A DNA stretch of 33,309 nt, from NCBI RefSeq assembly GCF_000158915.1, contig NZ_GG657754.1, forward strand, positions 1,796,047 through 1,829,355, read 5' to 3'. Under the pieces are notes generated by a model. It was not told where the DNA came from. It saw only the letters and a list, made by a program, of their open reading frames with translations, and did not search any database. Below are positions 11,936 to 19,837 of this stretch, piece by piece. Within the stretch, counting starts at the first letter, position 1. Every line of letters begins with the position of its first letter. The DNA is from Streptomyces himastatinicus ATCC 53653 (lineage in GTDB: Bacteria; Actinomycetota; Actinomycetes; Streptomycetales; Streptomycetaceae). The position numbers and the translations under genes are program-made.

Positions 11936-12652
11936 CTAACCGCCACGTCCGATCAGACGCAGCTGATCCGGACGGACGATCACCAGCCCTCGGCGGCCGG
12001 TCCGCACGATGCCTCGTTCCCGCAACTCCCTCAGCAGTCGGGCCACCGCTTCACGCGAAGCTCCCACTGAGCCCGCCAGTTCGTGCTGGCTGAGGCCGCT
12101 GGTCAGCCGCACGCCTTCGGGGACCTGCGCGCCATGCGTGCGCGCCAAGTCCAGGAGCAGGAGGGACAACCGCTCCCGGGCCCCGAGCGCGCCCTGTTCC
12201 ACGCGTTGCCGGTCACTTGCCCGTGTCCGGTCCGCGGTAAGGCTGAGGAGCTGGAGCGAGGTCGACGGCTGGGCCGCGAGATGGGCCAGGAAGCGGTCAC
12301 GCTCGATCGTGACAGCCGACACATCCTCAAGAGCCGTCACGGTGGCCGAGCGAGGGCCGCCGCTTACGGCGGAGGCCTCACCGACGATGTCGCCCGGACC
12401 GCGCAGCGCAAGCAGGGCTTCGTAGCCGTTCGCCGCTGTGTGGGTGACCTTGGTCCAGCCGCCGAGCATGAGGATCACATGCGTGGACGGATCATCCTGC
12501 CGGACCAGGACCGTGCGCGGGCCATACTTCACGGGACGTCCCAGCTCCAACAGGGCGACGCGCTCCGGGTGTTCCAGCCGGGCGAGAAAGGGGACCTGGT
12601 CGTCCAGACGACCGGCTCCCGACGACGCCGGGGACGCGGGTTGATCAGCCAA
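11936..12652 (-). CDS. Crp/Fnr-family transcriptional regulator
   Basis: A 238-residue regulator if translation starts at the TTG at 12652. No ATG or GTG fits, and longer readings run into the yjbQ gene in another frame. That start overlaps the yjbQ stop by eight bases, and the ribosome site is weak. The N-terminal cyclic nucleotide-binding domain covers about 20-130. Its phosphate-binding cassette LRGPGDIVGEASAVSGGPRSATV keeps Gly91-Glu92 and Arg101-Ser102, the residues that hold the ribose and phosphate of cAMP in Crp. A long helix and then a C-terminal winged HTH (GLSQHELAGSVGASREAVARLL, about 188-210) follow. A cyclase gene lies directly downstream, so this may read the cyclase product, though that is inference. 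There is no FNR-type Cys cluster. Confidence 0.9.
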   Translation of the reverse strand: MADQPASPASSGAGRLDDQVPFLARLEHPERVALLELGRPVKYGPRTVLVRQDDPSTHVILMLGGWTKVTHTAANGYEALLALRGPGDIVGEASAVSGGPRSATVTALEDVSAVTIERDRFLAHLAAQPSTSLQLLSLTADRTRASDRQRVEQGALGARERLSLLLLDLARTHGAQVPEGVRLTSGLSQHELAGSVGASREAVARLLRELRERGIVRTGRRGLVIVRPDQLRLIGRGG

Positions 12653-13064
12653 GGAACGACAACCTGACCGTGCGGTGGGGGTTGTCCCGGTTGGTGTCGA
12701 CCAGGCACACCGACTGCCACGTGCCCAGCGCCAGGCTGCCGCCGAGGACGGGGAGGGTGGCGTGGGGCGGGACGATGGCCGGGAGGACGTGGTCGCGGCC
12801 GTGGCCCGGGGAGCCGTGGCGGTGGCGCCAGCGGTCGTCGGCGGGGAGGAGGTCGCGGAGGGCGGCGAGGAGGTCGGTGTCGCTGCCCGCGCCCGTCTCC
12901 AGAATCGCGATACCGGCAGTCGCGTGCGGGACAAACACATTGAGCAGACCGTCGGCGCCCTGCGCCACTTCGCGCAGATACGCCTCGCAGTCGGCGGTGA
13001 GGTCGGCGACGGTCTCGGTGGCGCCGGTGGTGATGTCGAGCGTGTGGGTGCGGAAAGTAGACAT
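12645..13064 (-). CDS. YjbQ / UPF0047 family protein
   Basis: A 139-residue protein of the widely conserved YjbQ family, for which weak thiamine-phosphate synthase activity has been reported but the physiological role is unsettled. It shows the family features NVFVPHATAGIAILE (His in the conserved HTT/HAT position), HGRDHVLPAI, LGTWQSVCLVD and the C-terminal RTVRLSFLG. The ATG at 13064 gives the usual length. It is the first gene of the minus-strand run, divergent from the sulfonate leader peptide, and overlaps the Crp/Fnr start by eight bases. There is no obvious functional tie to the genes downstream. Confidence 0.9.
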   Translation of the reverse strand: MSTFRTHTLDITTGATETVADLTADCEAYLREVAQGADGLLNVFVPHATAGIAILETGAGSDTDLLAALRDLLPADDRWRHRHGSPGHGRDHVLPAIVPPHATLPVLGGSLALGTWQSVCLVDTNRDNPHRTVRLSFLG

Positions 13065-13128
13065 GACTCCATCCTCGTACGTGCTCTGTTAAAACTCCCG
13101 CAACAAAGGTCCGAGGGGCAAGACGGCA

Positions 13129-13158
13129 TTGACCGGTTCTGGACACCGTCGCTAGCTT
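13129..13158 (+). promoter_or_regulatory. Vegetative-type promoter of the sulfonate leader/ssu operon
   Basis: TTGACC (13129-13134) and TAGCTT (13153-13158) are separated by 18 bases, a good match to the HrdB-type consensus. Transcription would start near 13165, at or one base before the leader ATG at 13166, so the leader peptide is probably read from a leaderless transcript. Confidence 0.65.
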
Positions 13159-13165
13159 CGAGGAC

Positions 13166-13249
13166 ATGTCTACGTCAGCCTTGCTCACCACGCGCGGTCA
13201 CATCGACCTGCTGCGGGTGGCGTCCGCCGCGTGTCCCGGCGCCTGCTGA
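13166..13249 (+). CDS. Cysteine-containing regulatory leader peptide of the sulfonate operon
   Basis: A 27-residue peptide, MSTSALLTTRGHIDLLRVAS followed by AACPGAC. It matches the actinobacterial leader peptides found upstream of sulfur-assimilation genes, recognisable by the R-x-H-[IV]-D-L-L-R-V-A-S core and Cys codons at the end. In that family, ribosome progress over the Cys codons is thought to sense charged tRNA-Cys and control the genes downstream. Here the two Cys codons are at residues 23 and 27, the last one directly before TGA. No ribosome site precedes the ATG, and the predicted transcription start falls at the ATG. The ssuC start is 95 bases downstream. Confidence 0.85.
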   Translation: MSTSALLTTRGHIDLLRVASAACPGAC

Positions 13250-13344
13250 CCTTTCCCTCCCCCTCCCTCATTCTCGTTTTCGTCGTACCGCTCTGACCGT
13301 CGTGCCGTGCGGGCGCCGAGGCGTGCCCCTTTTCTGGAGTCCCC
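13250..13344 (+). promoter_or_regulatory. Putative attenuation region between leader peptide and ssuC
   Basis: This 95-base untranslated stretch starts with a C/T-rich tract. It then contains an imperfect GC-rich inverted repeat (GGGCGCC with GGCGTGCCC, about 13313-13330) followed directly by TTTT (13330-13333) and the ssuC ribosome site TGGAG. The layout would suit an attenuator or occluded ribosome site controlled by translation of the leader. The hairpin as written has a very short loop, so the real pairing needs RNA folding. Confidence 0.4.
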
Positions 13345-14157
13345 GTGTCCCCGGTTCTTCTCGAACCGGTCGTGCCCCTGTCCGCGCGCCGTCGCTCCGT
13401 ACCCCGCTGGCTGCGCCGCACGACCGGTCCCCTTTTTCTGTTGCTGCTCTGGCAGGTGTGCAGCGCGACCGGCGTGCTGCCCTCCGACATGCTCGCCTCG
13501 CCCGGCACCATCGCCGGTACCGCCTCCGGCATGATCCAGGACGGCACGCTGCCGCACGCCATGCTGGTGTCGGTGCAGCGGGTGCTGAACGGACTGGTGA
13601 TCGGCGGGATCATCGGGGTCGCCCTGGCGCTGGCCTCCGGGCTGTCGCGGCTCGGCGAGGACCTGGTCGACGCGAGCGTGCAGATGTTCCGCACCATCCC
13701 GTGGGTCGGGATGATCCCGCTGTTCATCATCTGGATGGGCATCGGCGAGGCCCCCAAGATCGCGCTCATCGCGCTCGGTGTCACCTTCCACCTCTATCTG
13801 AATGTGTACGCGGGCATCCGCGGTGTGGACGCGCAGCTCATCGAGGCCGGGAACTCGCTCGGGCTCGGGCGCTGGGGGCTGATCCGCCATGTGGTGCTGC
13901 CGGGCGCGCTGCCCGGAGCCATGACCGGCCTGCGGTATTCGCTGGCCACCGCCTGGCTGGCGCTGGTCTTCGGCGAGACGATCAACGCGGACGACGGAAT
14001 CGGCTTCCTGCTCAACCGCGCGCGGGAGTTCTTCCAGACCGATGTGATCGTGGTCTGCCTGATCGTCTACGCCGCCCTCGGCCTGCTCGCCGATTTCATC
14101 GTCCGCACTCTGGAGAGGCTGCTGCTGCAATGGCGACCGACCTTCACCGGCAAGTAA
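13345..14157 (+). CDS. ssuC: Sulfonate/nitrate/taurine-type ABC transporter permease
   Basis: A 270-residue membrane protein of the BPD_transp_1 family, the channel subunit of an alkanesulfonate importer. The GTG at 13345 is preceded by TGGAG. About six hydrophobic helices are visible, starting with GPLFLLLLWQVC. The cytoplasmic EAA loop is EAGNSLGLGRWGLIRHVVLPGALPG, the docking site for the ATPase. The next gene starts 28 bases inside its 3' end, so translation is coupled. Specificity for sulfonates is inferred from the adjacent SsuD-type monooxygenase and the Cys leader peptide. Confidence 0.92.
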   Translation: MSPVLLEPVVPLSARRRSVPRWLRRTTGPLFLLLLWQVCSATGVLPSDMLASPGTIAGTASGMIQDGTLPHAMLVSVQRVLNGLVIGGIIGVALALASGLSRLGEDLVDASVQMFRTIPWVGMIPLFIIWMGIGEAPKIALIALGVTFHLYLNVYAGIRGVDAQLIEAGNSLGLGRWGLIRHVVLPGALPGAMTGLRYSLATAWLALVFGETINADDGIGFLLNRAREFFQTDVIVVCLIVYAALGLLADFIVRTLERLLLQWRPTFTGK

Positions 14158-14906
14158 ATCCGCTCACGAAGGAAACGACGGACGACGCGGCGGTACGGGT
14201 CGACTCGCTCACCCGGTCCTTCGACGGCCGCGCCGTCATCGACAACCTCGAACTGACCATCCCGCAAGGCGAGTTCGTGGCGCTGCTCGGCCGCAGCGGC
14301 TGCGGCAAGTCCACGCTGCTGCGCGTACTGGCCGGGCTCGACCGGGAAATCAACGGCGAGGTGCTGGTCCCGCGGCGCAAGGCCGTCGCCTTCCAGGCAC
14401 CGCGGCTGATGCCGTGGAAGAAGGTGTGGCGCAATGTGCTGCTCGGACTTCCCGGCAGCCCCGGGCGGGAGGTTGCCGAGAAGGCGCTGGAGGAGGTCGG
14501 GCTCGGCCACCGGAGCGACGCCTGGCCCAAGACGCTGTCCGGTGGCGAGGCGCAGCGTGCCTCGCTCGCCCGGGCGCTGGTGCGCGAGCCCGATCTGCTG
14601 CTGCTCGACGAGCCGTTCGGCGCGCTGGACGCGCTCACCCGGATCACCGCACAGCGGCTGGTCTCCGATCTGTGGCAGAGCCGTGGCTGCGCGGTGCTGC
14701 TGGTGACGCACGACGTCGAGGAGGCGCTGCTGCTCGCCGACCGCGTGCTGGTGATGGACGGCGGCGTCATCGCGCATGAGGTCCGGGTGGACCGTGACCG
14801 ACCGCGCGACATCGCCGACCCGTACATCGCGGATCTGCGCACCCAACTGCTGGACCGACTGGGTGTGGAGGCACCCGAAGCCGCGGAGGTCGAGAAGGTC
14901 GCGTAG
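14130..14906 (+). CDS. ssuB: Sulfonate ABC transporter ATP-binding protein
   Basis: A 258-residue ATPase that powers import by the neighbouring permease. It has Walker A GRSGCGKS at 54-61, Q-loop QAPRLMPWKKVWRNV (about 89-103), signature LSGGE at 136-140, Walker B LLLLDEP at 156-162, and the switch His in VTHDVEEAL. The PRLMPWKKVW stretch after the Q-loop is typical of SsuB/TauB/NrtD proteins. The ATG at 14130 overlaps the end of ssuC by 28 bases. A 94-base C-rich gap separates it from ssuA. Confidence 0.93.
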   Translation: MATDLHRQVNPLTKETTDDAAVRVDSLTRSFDGRAVIDNLELTIPQGEFVALLGRSGCGKSTLLRVLAGLDREINGEVLVPRRKAVAFQAPRLMPWKKVWRNVLLGLPGSPGREVAEKALEEVGLGHRSDAWPKTLSGGEAQRASLARALVREPDLLLLDEPFGALDALTRITAQRLVSDLWQSRGCAVLLVTHDVEEALLLADRVLVMDGGVIAHEVRVDRDRPRDIADPYIADLRTQLLDRLGVEAPEAAEVEKVA

Positions 14907-15000
14907 CGCCTCCTCGGCTCCCTCTCGTACGAACCCCGTCGCGCGAACCCCCTCGCGCGCCCCCTCTGTACCACCCTCACCACGAACGGACCCTGCTGAC

Positions 15001-16038
15001 ATGAGACGGCGAATCGTCCCGGCCCTGCTCATCTCCCTCGCTCTGCCGCTGTCCGCATGCGTCAGCTCGAACTCGAACGGCGGCTCGTCCGGTGCCGCCG
15101 GCAACACCGACGGCGAGGGCGATGTGACCCTGAACGTCGGCGACCAGAAGGGCAATGACGAGGCGGTGCTGCGCGCCGCCGGTGAACTGAAGAACCTGCC
15201 CTACAAGATCAAGTGGTCGACGTTCACCTCCGGCCCGCCGATCCTGGAGGCCGTGAGCGCCAAGGCCGTGGACATCGGCGGCGTCGGCAACACCCCGCCC
15301 GTCGTCGCCGCGGCCGCCAAGTCCAAGATCAAGGTCGTGGGTGCCAAGCACGGTACGACCGACGGCGAGGCGATCGTGGTGAAGAAGGGCTCGCCGCTGA
15401 AGAAGACCGCCGACCTCAAGGGCAAGCGGGTCGCGGTCGCACAGGGCAGCTCGGCCCACTTCCAGCTCGTCGCCTCGCTCCGGAAGGCCGGGCTCTCGAT
15501 CAAGGACGTCAAGGTCAGCTTCCTTCAGCCCGCCGACGCGCTGGCCGCCTTCAAGGGCGGCAAGGTGGACGCCTGGGCCATCTGGGACCCGTACACCGCG
15601 CAGGCTGAGAGCCAGGCGGACGCGCGGGTCCTCACCACCGGCAAGGGCGTGACCAACGGCCTCAACTTCCAGGTCGCCAACCCCACCTCCCTCGATGACA
15701 AGAAGAAGACGAAGGTCATCAAGGACTACCTGGAGCGGCTGCGGCGCGCCCAGAAGTGGGTGTACAAGCACCCCGAGGCGTGGGCCAAGGTGTGGGGCAA
15801 GGAGACCGGGCTCCCGTACGACGTGGCGCTGGCCGCCGTGAAGCGGACCAACGGCACCCGGGTCTACACCGCCGTCGACAAGCCCGCCATCGCCTCCGAG
15901 CAGGAGATCGCGGACACCTTCGCCAAGCTGAAGCTCACCCCGCGCCGCATCAACTTCGCCGACTACGTGGACACCCGCTTCAACGGCGGTCTGCCGCCGT
16001 CCAGCACCGCGCCGCGTACCTTCGGAAAGGGCTCCTGA
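15001..16038 (+). CDS. ssuA: Aliphatic sulfonate-binding lipoprotein
   Basis: A 345-residue lipoprotein that captures sulfonates outside the membrane for the SsuBC importer. The signal peptide ends in lipobox LPLSAC with lipidated Cys20, followed by a Ser/Gly/Asn-rich tether. The mature part is an NMT1/SsuA-like periplasmic-binding fold, with NVGDQKGNDEAVLRA and, as the ligand-binding hallmark, DIGGVGNTPPVVAAAAKSKI. FLQPADALAAFKGGKVDAWAIWDPY follows. Its TGA overlaps the ATG of the monooxygenase gene (TGATG at 16036-16040), so the two are translated together. Confidence 0.93.
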   Translation: MRRRIVPALLISLALPLSACVSSNSNGGSSGAAGNTDGEGDVTLNVGDQKGNDEAVLRAAGELKNLPYKIKWSTFTSGPPILEAVSAKAVDIGGVGNTPPVVAAAAKSKIKVVGAKHGTTDGEAIVVKKGSPLKKTADLKGKRVAVAQGSSAHFQLVASLRKAGLSIKDVKVSFLQPADALAAFKGGKVDAWAIWDPYTAQAESQADARVLTTGKGVTNGLNFQVANPTSLDDKKKTKVIKDYLERLRRAQKWVYKHPEAWAKVWGKETGLPYDVALAAVKRTNGTRVYTAVDKPAIASEQEIADTFAKLKLTPRRINFADYVDTRFNGGLPPSSTAPRTFGKGS

Positions 16039-17207
16039 TGTCCGTCCGCCTGCACTGGTTCCTGCCGACGGGCGGCGACGGGCGCACCCTGGTCGACCGG
16101 CACGCCTACACCGGCGGTGACCGCTCGCGCATCACCCCGGTGAGCGGCGTCCGGACGCCGGACATCGACTACCTCACGCAGATCGCCAAGGCCGCCGAGC
16201 ATCTGGGGTTCGAGGCGGTGCTCACCCCGACCGGCACGTGGTGCGAGGACGCGTGGCTGACGACGGCCGCGCTCGCCCAGCACACCGAACGGCTGAAGTT
16301 CCTGGTGGCCTTCCGGCCGGGGCTGATCTCACCGGTGCTGGCCGCGCAGATGGCCGCGACGTACCAACGGATCACCCGCGGGCGGCTGCTGCTCAACATC
16401 GTCACCGGCGGCGACTCCGCCGAGCAGCGGCGCTTCGGCGACCACCTCGACCACGACCAGCGGTACGCGCGCACGGCGGAGTTCCTGGAGGTCGTACGGG
16501 GTGTGTGGGGCGGCAAACCCTACGACTTCGACGGCGAGCACTACCAGATCGGGGGCGGGCTGACCGCGGTGCCGCCCGACCCGCTGCCGCAGATCTTCTT
16601 CGGCGGCTCCTCCCCGGCCGCCGGACCGGTCGCCGCCCGGCACACGGATGTCTATCTGACCTGGGGCGAACCGCCCGCCCAGGTCAAGGAGAAGATCGAC
16701 TGGATCCGGGGTCTGGCGGAGCGGGAGGGCCGGGAGGTCCGTTTCGGCATCCGGCTGCACACCATCGCCCGCGACTCCTCGCGCGAGGCGTGGGCCGTCG
16801 CCGACCGGCTGCTGGACGATCTCGCCCCGGAGGCGATCGCGGGGGCCCAACAGGCGCTGGGGCGCAGCGAGTCCGTGGGGCAGCAGCGGATGCTGGCGCT
16901 GCACGGCGGCTCGCGCGACGGGCTGGAGATCTCGCCCAATCTATGGGCGGGGGTCGGGCTGGTGCGCGGCGGCGCGGGTACGGCGCTGGTCGGCAGCCAT
17001 GCGGAGGTGGCCGACCGGATCGAGGAGTACCACGCCCTGGGCATCGAGCACTTCGTGCTGTCGGGCTACCCGCACCTGGAGGAGGCCTACTGGTTCGGCG
17101 AGGGCGTGACGCCGGAGCTGGCGTCGCGCGGTCTGGTGGCGGACGCGCCCGGGAACGGCCGTCCGGCCCCAGGCGGCGCGCCGCTTCTGGTCGCCGGGGG
17201 CCGGTAG
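16038..17207 (+). CDS. ssuD: FMNH2-dependent alkanesulfonate monooxygenase
   Basis: A 389-residue luciferase-like monooxygenase that cleaves alkanesulfonates to aldehyde and sulfite using reduced FMN supplied by a separate reductase. The start VRLHWFLPTGGDGR is characteristic. Other SsuD features include TPTGTWCEDAWL (Cys and active-site region), FLVAFRPGLISPVLAAQ, NIVTGGDSAEQRRFGD and FGGSSPAA. The length matches the 380-390 typical of SsuD. No ssuE-like flavin reductase gene is in the window, so FMNH2 must come from elsewhere. It is the last gene of the plus-strand ssu operon and converges on the DUF1330 gene after 37 bases. Confidence 0.95.
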   Translation: MSVRLHWFLPTGGDGRTLVDRHAYTGGDRSRITPVSGVRTPDIDYLTQIAKAAEHLGFEAVLTPTGTWCEDAWLTTAALAQHTERLKFLVAFRPGLISPVLAAQMAATYQRITRGRLLLNIVTGGDSAEQRRFGDHLDHDQRYARTAEFLEVVRGVWGGKPYDFDGEHYQIGGGLTAVPPDPLPQIFFGGSSPAAGPVAARHTDVYLTWGEPPAQVKEKIDWIRGLAEREGREVRFGIRLHTIARDSSREAWAVADRLLDDLAPEAIAGAQQALGRSESVGQQRMLALHGGSRDGLEISPNLWAGVGLVRGGAGTALVGSHAEVADRIEEYHALGIEHFVLSGYPHLEEAYWFGEGVTPELASRGLVADAPGNGRPAPGGAPLLVAGGR

Positions 17208-17224
17208 GCCGTACGTACGTCCGC

Positions 17225-17258
17225 GGTCGGGCCCGCCGTTGTGGTCAGGGCCCGCCGT
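17225..17258. repeat. Short tandem direct repeat between ssuD and the DUF1330 gene
   Basis: GGTCGGGCCCGCCGT (17225-17239) recurs as GGTCAGGGCCCGCCGT (17243-17258), differing by one inserted A. The second copy covers the stop codon of the minus-strand DUF1330 gene. The central GGGCCC is palindromic, so each copy can form a small GC-rich fold, possibly acting in termination of these convergent genes. Confidence 0.5.
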
Positions 17259-17538
17259 CGACAAACAGCAGCCTGCGGTCCAGGGCGTCCTTGCGGACCT
17301 CCAGCGCCTCGGCGTACTCGGGGGACGCGTACCAGCGGCGGGCCTCGGCCATGGAGGGGAACTCGAGGATCACCATCCTCCGCTCCTCCGGCCACTCCCC
17401 CTCCACCGCGTCCGGCTCCCGGCCCCGCGCGAGGTAGCGGCCGCCGTACCGGGCGATCGAGGCAGCGGCCAGCTCGCGGTAGACAGCGGCCTGCGGCTCG
17501 TCGAGGACCTCGACCTCGGAAATGACATACGCAGGCAT
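17245..17538 (-). CDS. DUF1330 family protein
   Basis: A 97-residue protein of the DUF1330 family, a ferredoxin-like dimeric alpha/beta barrel fold. The start MPAYVISEVEVLDEPQAAVYRELA and the central RMVILEFPSMAEARRWYASPEYA, whose conserved W-Y-x-S-x-E-Y motif is the family signature, are clear. Length is full. The biochemical role of the family is not established. It is a lone minus-strand gene converging on ssuD. Confidence 0.92.
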   Translation of the reverse strand: MPAYVISEVEVLDEPQAAVYRELAAASIARYGGRYLARGREPDAVEGEWPEERRMVILEFPSMAEARRWYASPEYAEALEVRKDALDRRLLFVDGGP

Positions 17539-17626
17539 TCCGCCCCCATGTCTCTCACCGGACAGTTTTCCTGGAAGGTACCACCGGCCCGGCCGAAGGG
17601 ATCACGCTGTCGGCATCCGCCCCGGC

Positions 17627-18553
17627 CTAGCCGTCGGCGGTCGAGCGCACGTTGGCCCGCACGGTGTCCAGGTCCCGTCGGACCGCTTCGTACACGGCCT
17701 TGTTCCGGTCGATGTCGGCCCGCTGACGCTCCGCCGTCACGGACCACCACACCCCGAGGGTGTTGTGTTTCCGCTTGCACTCGATGTCCGCGACGGCAGT
17801 GCCCACTTCCCGCTGGGTATGGGTGGTGTTGCCGTCGCGGCCCGTGCCCCAGGCCTTGTCCTGCCGTGCGGCTTCCGGGTTCCGGTACCGCTTGAACCCC
17901 TTGTCCACGACACAGTCCGACCAGGTCGCGAACGCCTTCCGCATGCGCCGGTCCTTGGCCACCGCCTTCTCCAGCCGCTCCTGGCGGCGGCTGGGGTACG
18001 CCCACATGTGGGTGGCGTCCGCGACACCCTTGAGCAGTTGCCGGTCTCCCTGCCCCGCGCAACCGCCCTTCGGGGCATCGCCGGACCGGCCGTACAGGGC
18101 CGCGTACTCCTTATCCGTCATGGCGCGGCCCTTCGGCCCGGCCACGCCCAACGGGGCTTTCGCCGGGGCCCAGCCGTATCCCCACCGTTTGGCCTGGTCG
18201 AGGTCGAGCGGCCCCAACGGAGTCTCGCTCCTGCGGAGCGTCAGGAGCGACGCCCCCGGCGCCCCCGGCGCCCCCGACGACCCGTAACTCTTCGGGGGTT
18301 TCGGGTCCAGGGGAAAGTCGGTGAAGCCGAGCCCCACCATGCAGCGCTGTGCGAGGCGATTCCGCGCCGTGTCGAACTCCTTGGTGGCCCGCTTGCCGAG
18401 CTTGTACCGGTCAATGGGCAGCGGCGGCAGATCGTCCGCCTCCTTGACCTCCGGCACCTTTCCACCTCCGGATGGAGAGGAACCGGAGCCAGCGCAGCCC
18501 GCCACCACCGCCATCAGTAACAGTGGCGCGATCTGCCACCGCACCAACCTCAT
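17627..18553 (-). CDS. Predicted lipoprotein, function unknown
   Basis: A 308-residue secreted lipoprotein. The signal peptide MRLVRWQIAPLLLMAVVAGC ends in a lipobox (VVAGC, Cys20), followed by a Gly/Ser tether. The mature part has spaced Cys residues (RCMVGLG, KGGCAGQ, SDCVVDKG, IECKRKHN) that could form two disulfides. Many charged helices and an Arg/Lys/Ala-rich end suggest a mostly helical domain. A GAPGAPGA stretch is encoded by a small GGCGCCCCC repeat. I recognise it only as a type of lipoprotein common in streptomycetes. Its ATG overlaps the stop of the DUF397 gene by four bases, so it belongs to that operon. Confidence 0.8.
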   Translation of the reverse strand: MRLVRWQIAPLLLMAVVAGCAGSGSSPSGGGKVPEVKEADDLPPLPIDRYKLGKRATKEFDTARNRLAQRCMVGLGFTDFPLDPKPPKSYGSSGAPGAPGASLLTLRRSETPLGPLDLDQAKRWGYGWAPAKAPLGVAGPKGRAMTDKEYAALYGRSGDAPKGGCAGQGDRQLLKGVADATHMWAYPSRRQERLEKAVAKDRRMRKAFATWSDCVVDKGFKRYRNPEAARQDKAWGTGRDGNTTHTQREVGTAVADIECKRKHNTLGVWWSVTAERQRADIDRNKAVYEAVRRDLDTVRANVRSTADG

Positions 18554-18771
18554 GCCCGATGGGCCCTTCTGACGTCGCTGACGAACGCGGCCCAGGCGGC
18601 GGCCGGGACGACCAGGGCGGGGCCGGCCTTGTCCTTGGAGTCGCGGATGCCGACCTCGGCGGTGCGGGTGAGGTGGGCGATCTCGACGCAGCCGGTGCCG
18701 TTCGCCTCGCTGTAGGAGGATTTGAACCAGGCCGCCTCGGGTGCGACGTCGGATGCTATGCCGTGGGTCAT
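18550..18771 (-). CDS. DUF397 domain protein
   Basis: A 73-residue DUF397 protein. The signature WFKSSYSEANGTGCVEIA is at 15-32, followed by VGIRDSKDKAGPALVVPAAAWAAFV, which is the complete domain. DUF397 proteins are abundant in Streptomyces, usually beside an XRE/DUF5753 regulator, and such pairs affect development and antibiotic production; toxin-antitoxin-like behaviour has been proposed. Here the XRE gene ends one base upstream of this start, and the lipoprotein gene follows with a four-base overlap. Confidence 0.93.
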   Translation of the reverse strand: MTHGIASDVAPEAAWFKSSYSEANGTGCVEIAHLTRTAEVGIRDSKDKAGPALVVPAAAWAAFVSDVRRAHRA

Positions 18772-18772
18772 G

Positions 18773-19636
18773 TCAGATCTCCCGTGCTAACCCTTGCAGG
18801 AACCCCGGTGTCTCGCCGGGAGCGAGAGCCGCGGCCCGCAGGTGCTCGAACCTGCGGGAAAAGGCCCAGATCGTCGTTTCCTTGTCGCTGATGTCCGACC
18901 CGTCGGCGGCATCGCTCTGCACCACCGACGGCAGCGGACTGCCGAACTCCCACAGGTTGAAGTTCGTGTGGGGCCGATATGCGGGTGTGGCCATCGGAAG
19001 GATCTGGACCGTGACGTTGTCGAGCCGCACCAGGTTCTGGATCTCCTCGTACTGCTCACGCATGACGTCCGGACTGCCCACCACGCGTCGCAGCGACGCT
19101 TCATCCTGGATGACCCAGAGTTCCATCGGATTGTCTCTGCGCGTCAGGGCCTTCTTCCGTTCCATCCGGATCTGGATGTGCCGCTCGACAAACTCGGTCG
19201 TGGTCTCCTCGACCGGTTTGGCGGACTGGAACAGCTCCCTTGCGAAGCGAGTCGTCTGCAACAGACCGAAGACCACGTTCGGCTGCCACGTCCGGCTGGT
19301 GCGGGCTCCGCTCTCCAAACCGATGTGCATCCCCATCCCGGATGGAAGCACACTTCGGTAGACAGACCACCAGCCCCGGTTGAGGGAATCGCGGTGGATC
19401 TGCATGAGGAAGTCGACGTCTTCCTCGTCCTCGACTCCGTAGCGGTCCAGGAGGGCTTTCAGGTCGGCGGCCTTGGGCAGGGCAGAGAGCCCGTTCTCGA
19501 CGCGGAACAGCTTCGTGGTGGAAAACGTCAACCCGTCCACCGCCTCCGCGAGGGTGAATCCGGCCTTATCTCTCAATCGCTTGAGCTCCCAGCCGAGTTG
19601 CATGCGACGGACCGTCGGCCCTGTTGGTGCTGCCAC
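18773..19636 (-). CDS. XRE-family regulator with DUF5753 domain
   Basis: A 287-residue DNA-binding protein. The N-terminal helix-turn-helix (LGWELKRLRDKAGFTLAEAV...TKLFRVENGLS, about 14-52) precedes the DUF5753 domain (about 95-280). Family residues include RTWQPNVVFGLLQTTRFARELF, ERHIQIRMERKKAL, WVIQDEASLRRVVG, VQILPM and the C-terminal FSRRFEHLRAAALAP. It is the standard partner of the DUF397 protein downstream. The start at 19636 is supported by ORF length; the next ATG (residue 12) is an alternative. It is divergent from the small gene at 19838 across a 200-base region that is more AT-rich than its surroundings. Confidence 0.92.
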   Translation of the reverse strand: MAAPTGPTVRRMQLGWELKRLRDKAGFTLAEAVDGLTFSTTKLFRVENGLSALPKAADLKALLDRYGVEDEEDVDFLMQIHRDSLNRGWWSVYRSVLPSGMGMHIGLESGARTSRTWQPNVVFGLLQTTRFARELFQSAKPVEETTTEFVERHIQIRMERKKALTRRDNPMELWVIQDEASLRRVVGSPDVMREQYEEIQNLVRLDNVTVQILPMATPAYRPHTNFNLWEFGSPLPSVVQSDAADGSDISDKETTIWAFSRRFEHLRAAALAPGETPGFLQGLAREI

Positions 19637-19837
19637 GAGTATGCCTTCCGTCGGGTAGAGCCTGCCATGCCGTGATGCGGGTCTCGAGTCTGGCAGCGGC
19701 AGACCGGCGCATCAGGCCAATTGCCCACTCGGTCACATATGCCATTCGAAGCGGAAATTACCTGTCATCTTGCGCGTCAGCTTCCGCGCACCCGAAGCTG
19801 TTTCCGCCATCACATCCCCCTCCCATGGAGCCGCCCC

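Noticed and set aside
12653..13129. N-terminal extension of the Crp/Fnr protein over yjbQ
   Set aside because: The extension is an Arg/Ser/Pro-rich out-of-frame reading of yjbQ, which is itself a clear conserved protein.
18240..18280. Short GGCGCCCCC repeats in the lipoprotein gene
   Set aside because: They encode a GAPGAPGA stretch in frame and look like ordinary low-complexity coding sequence.
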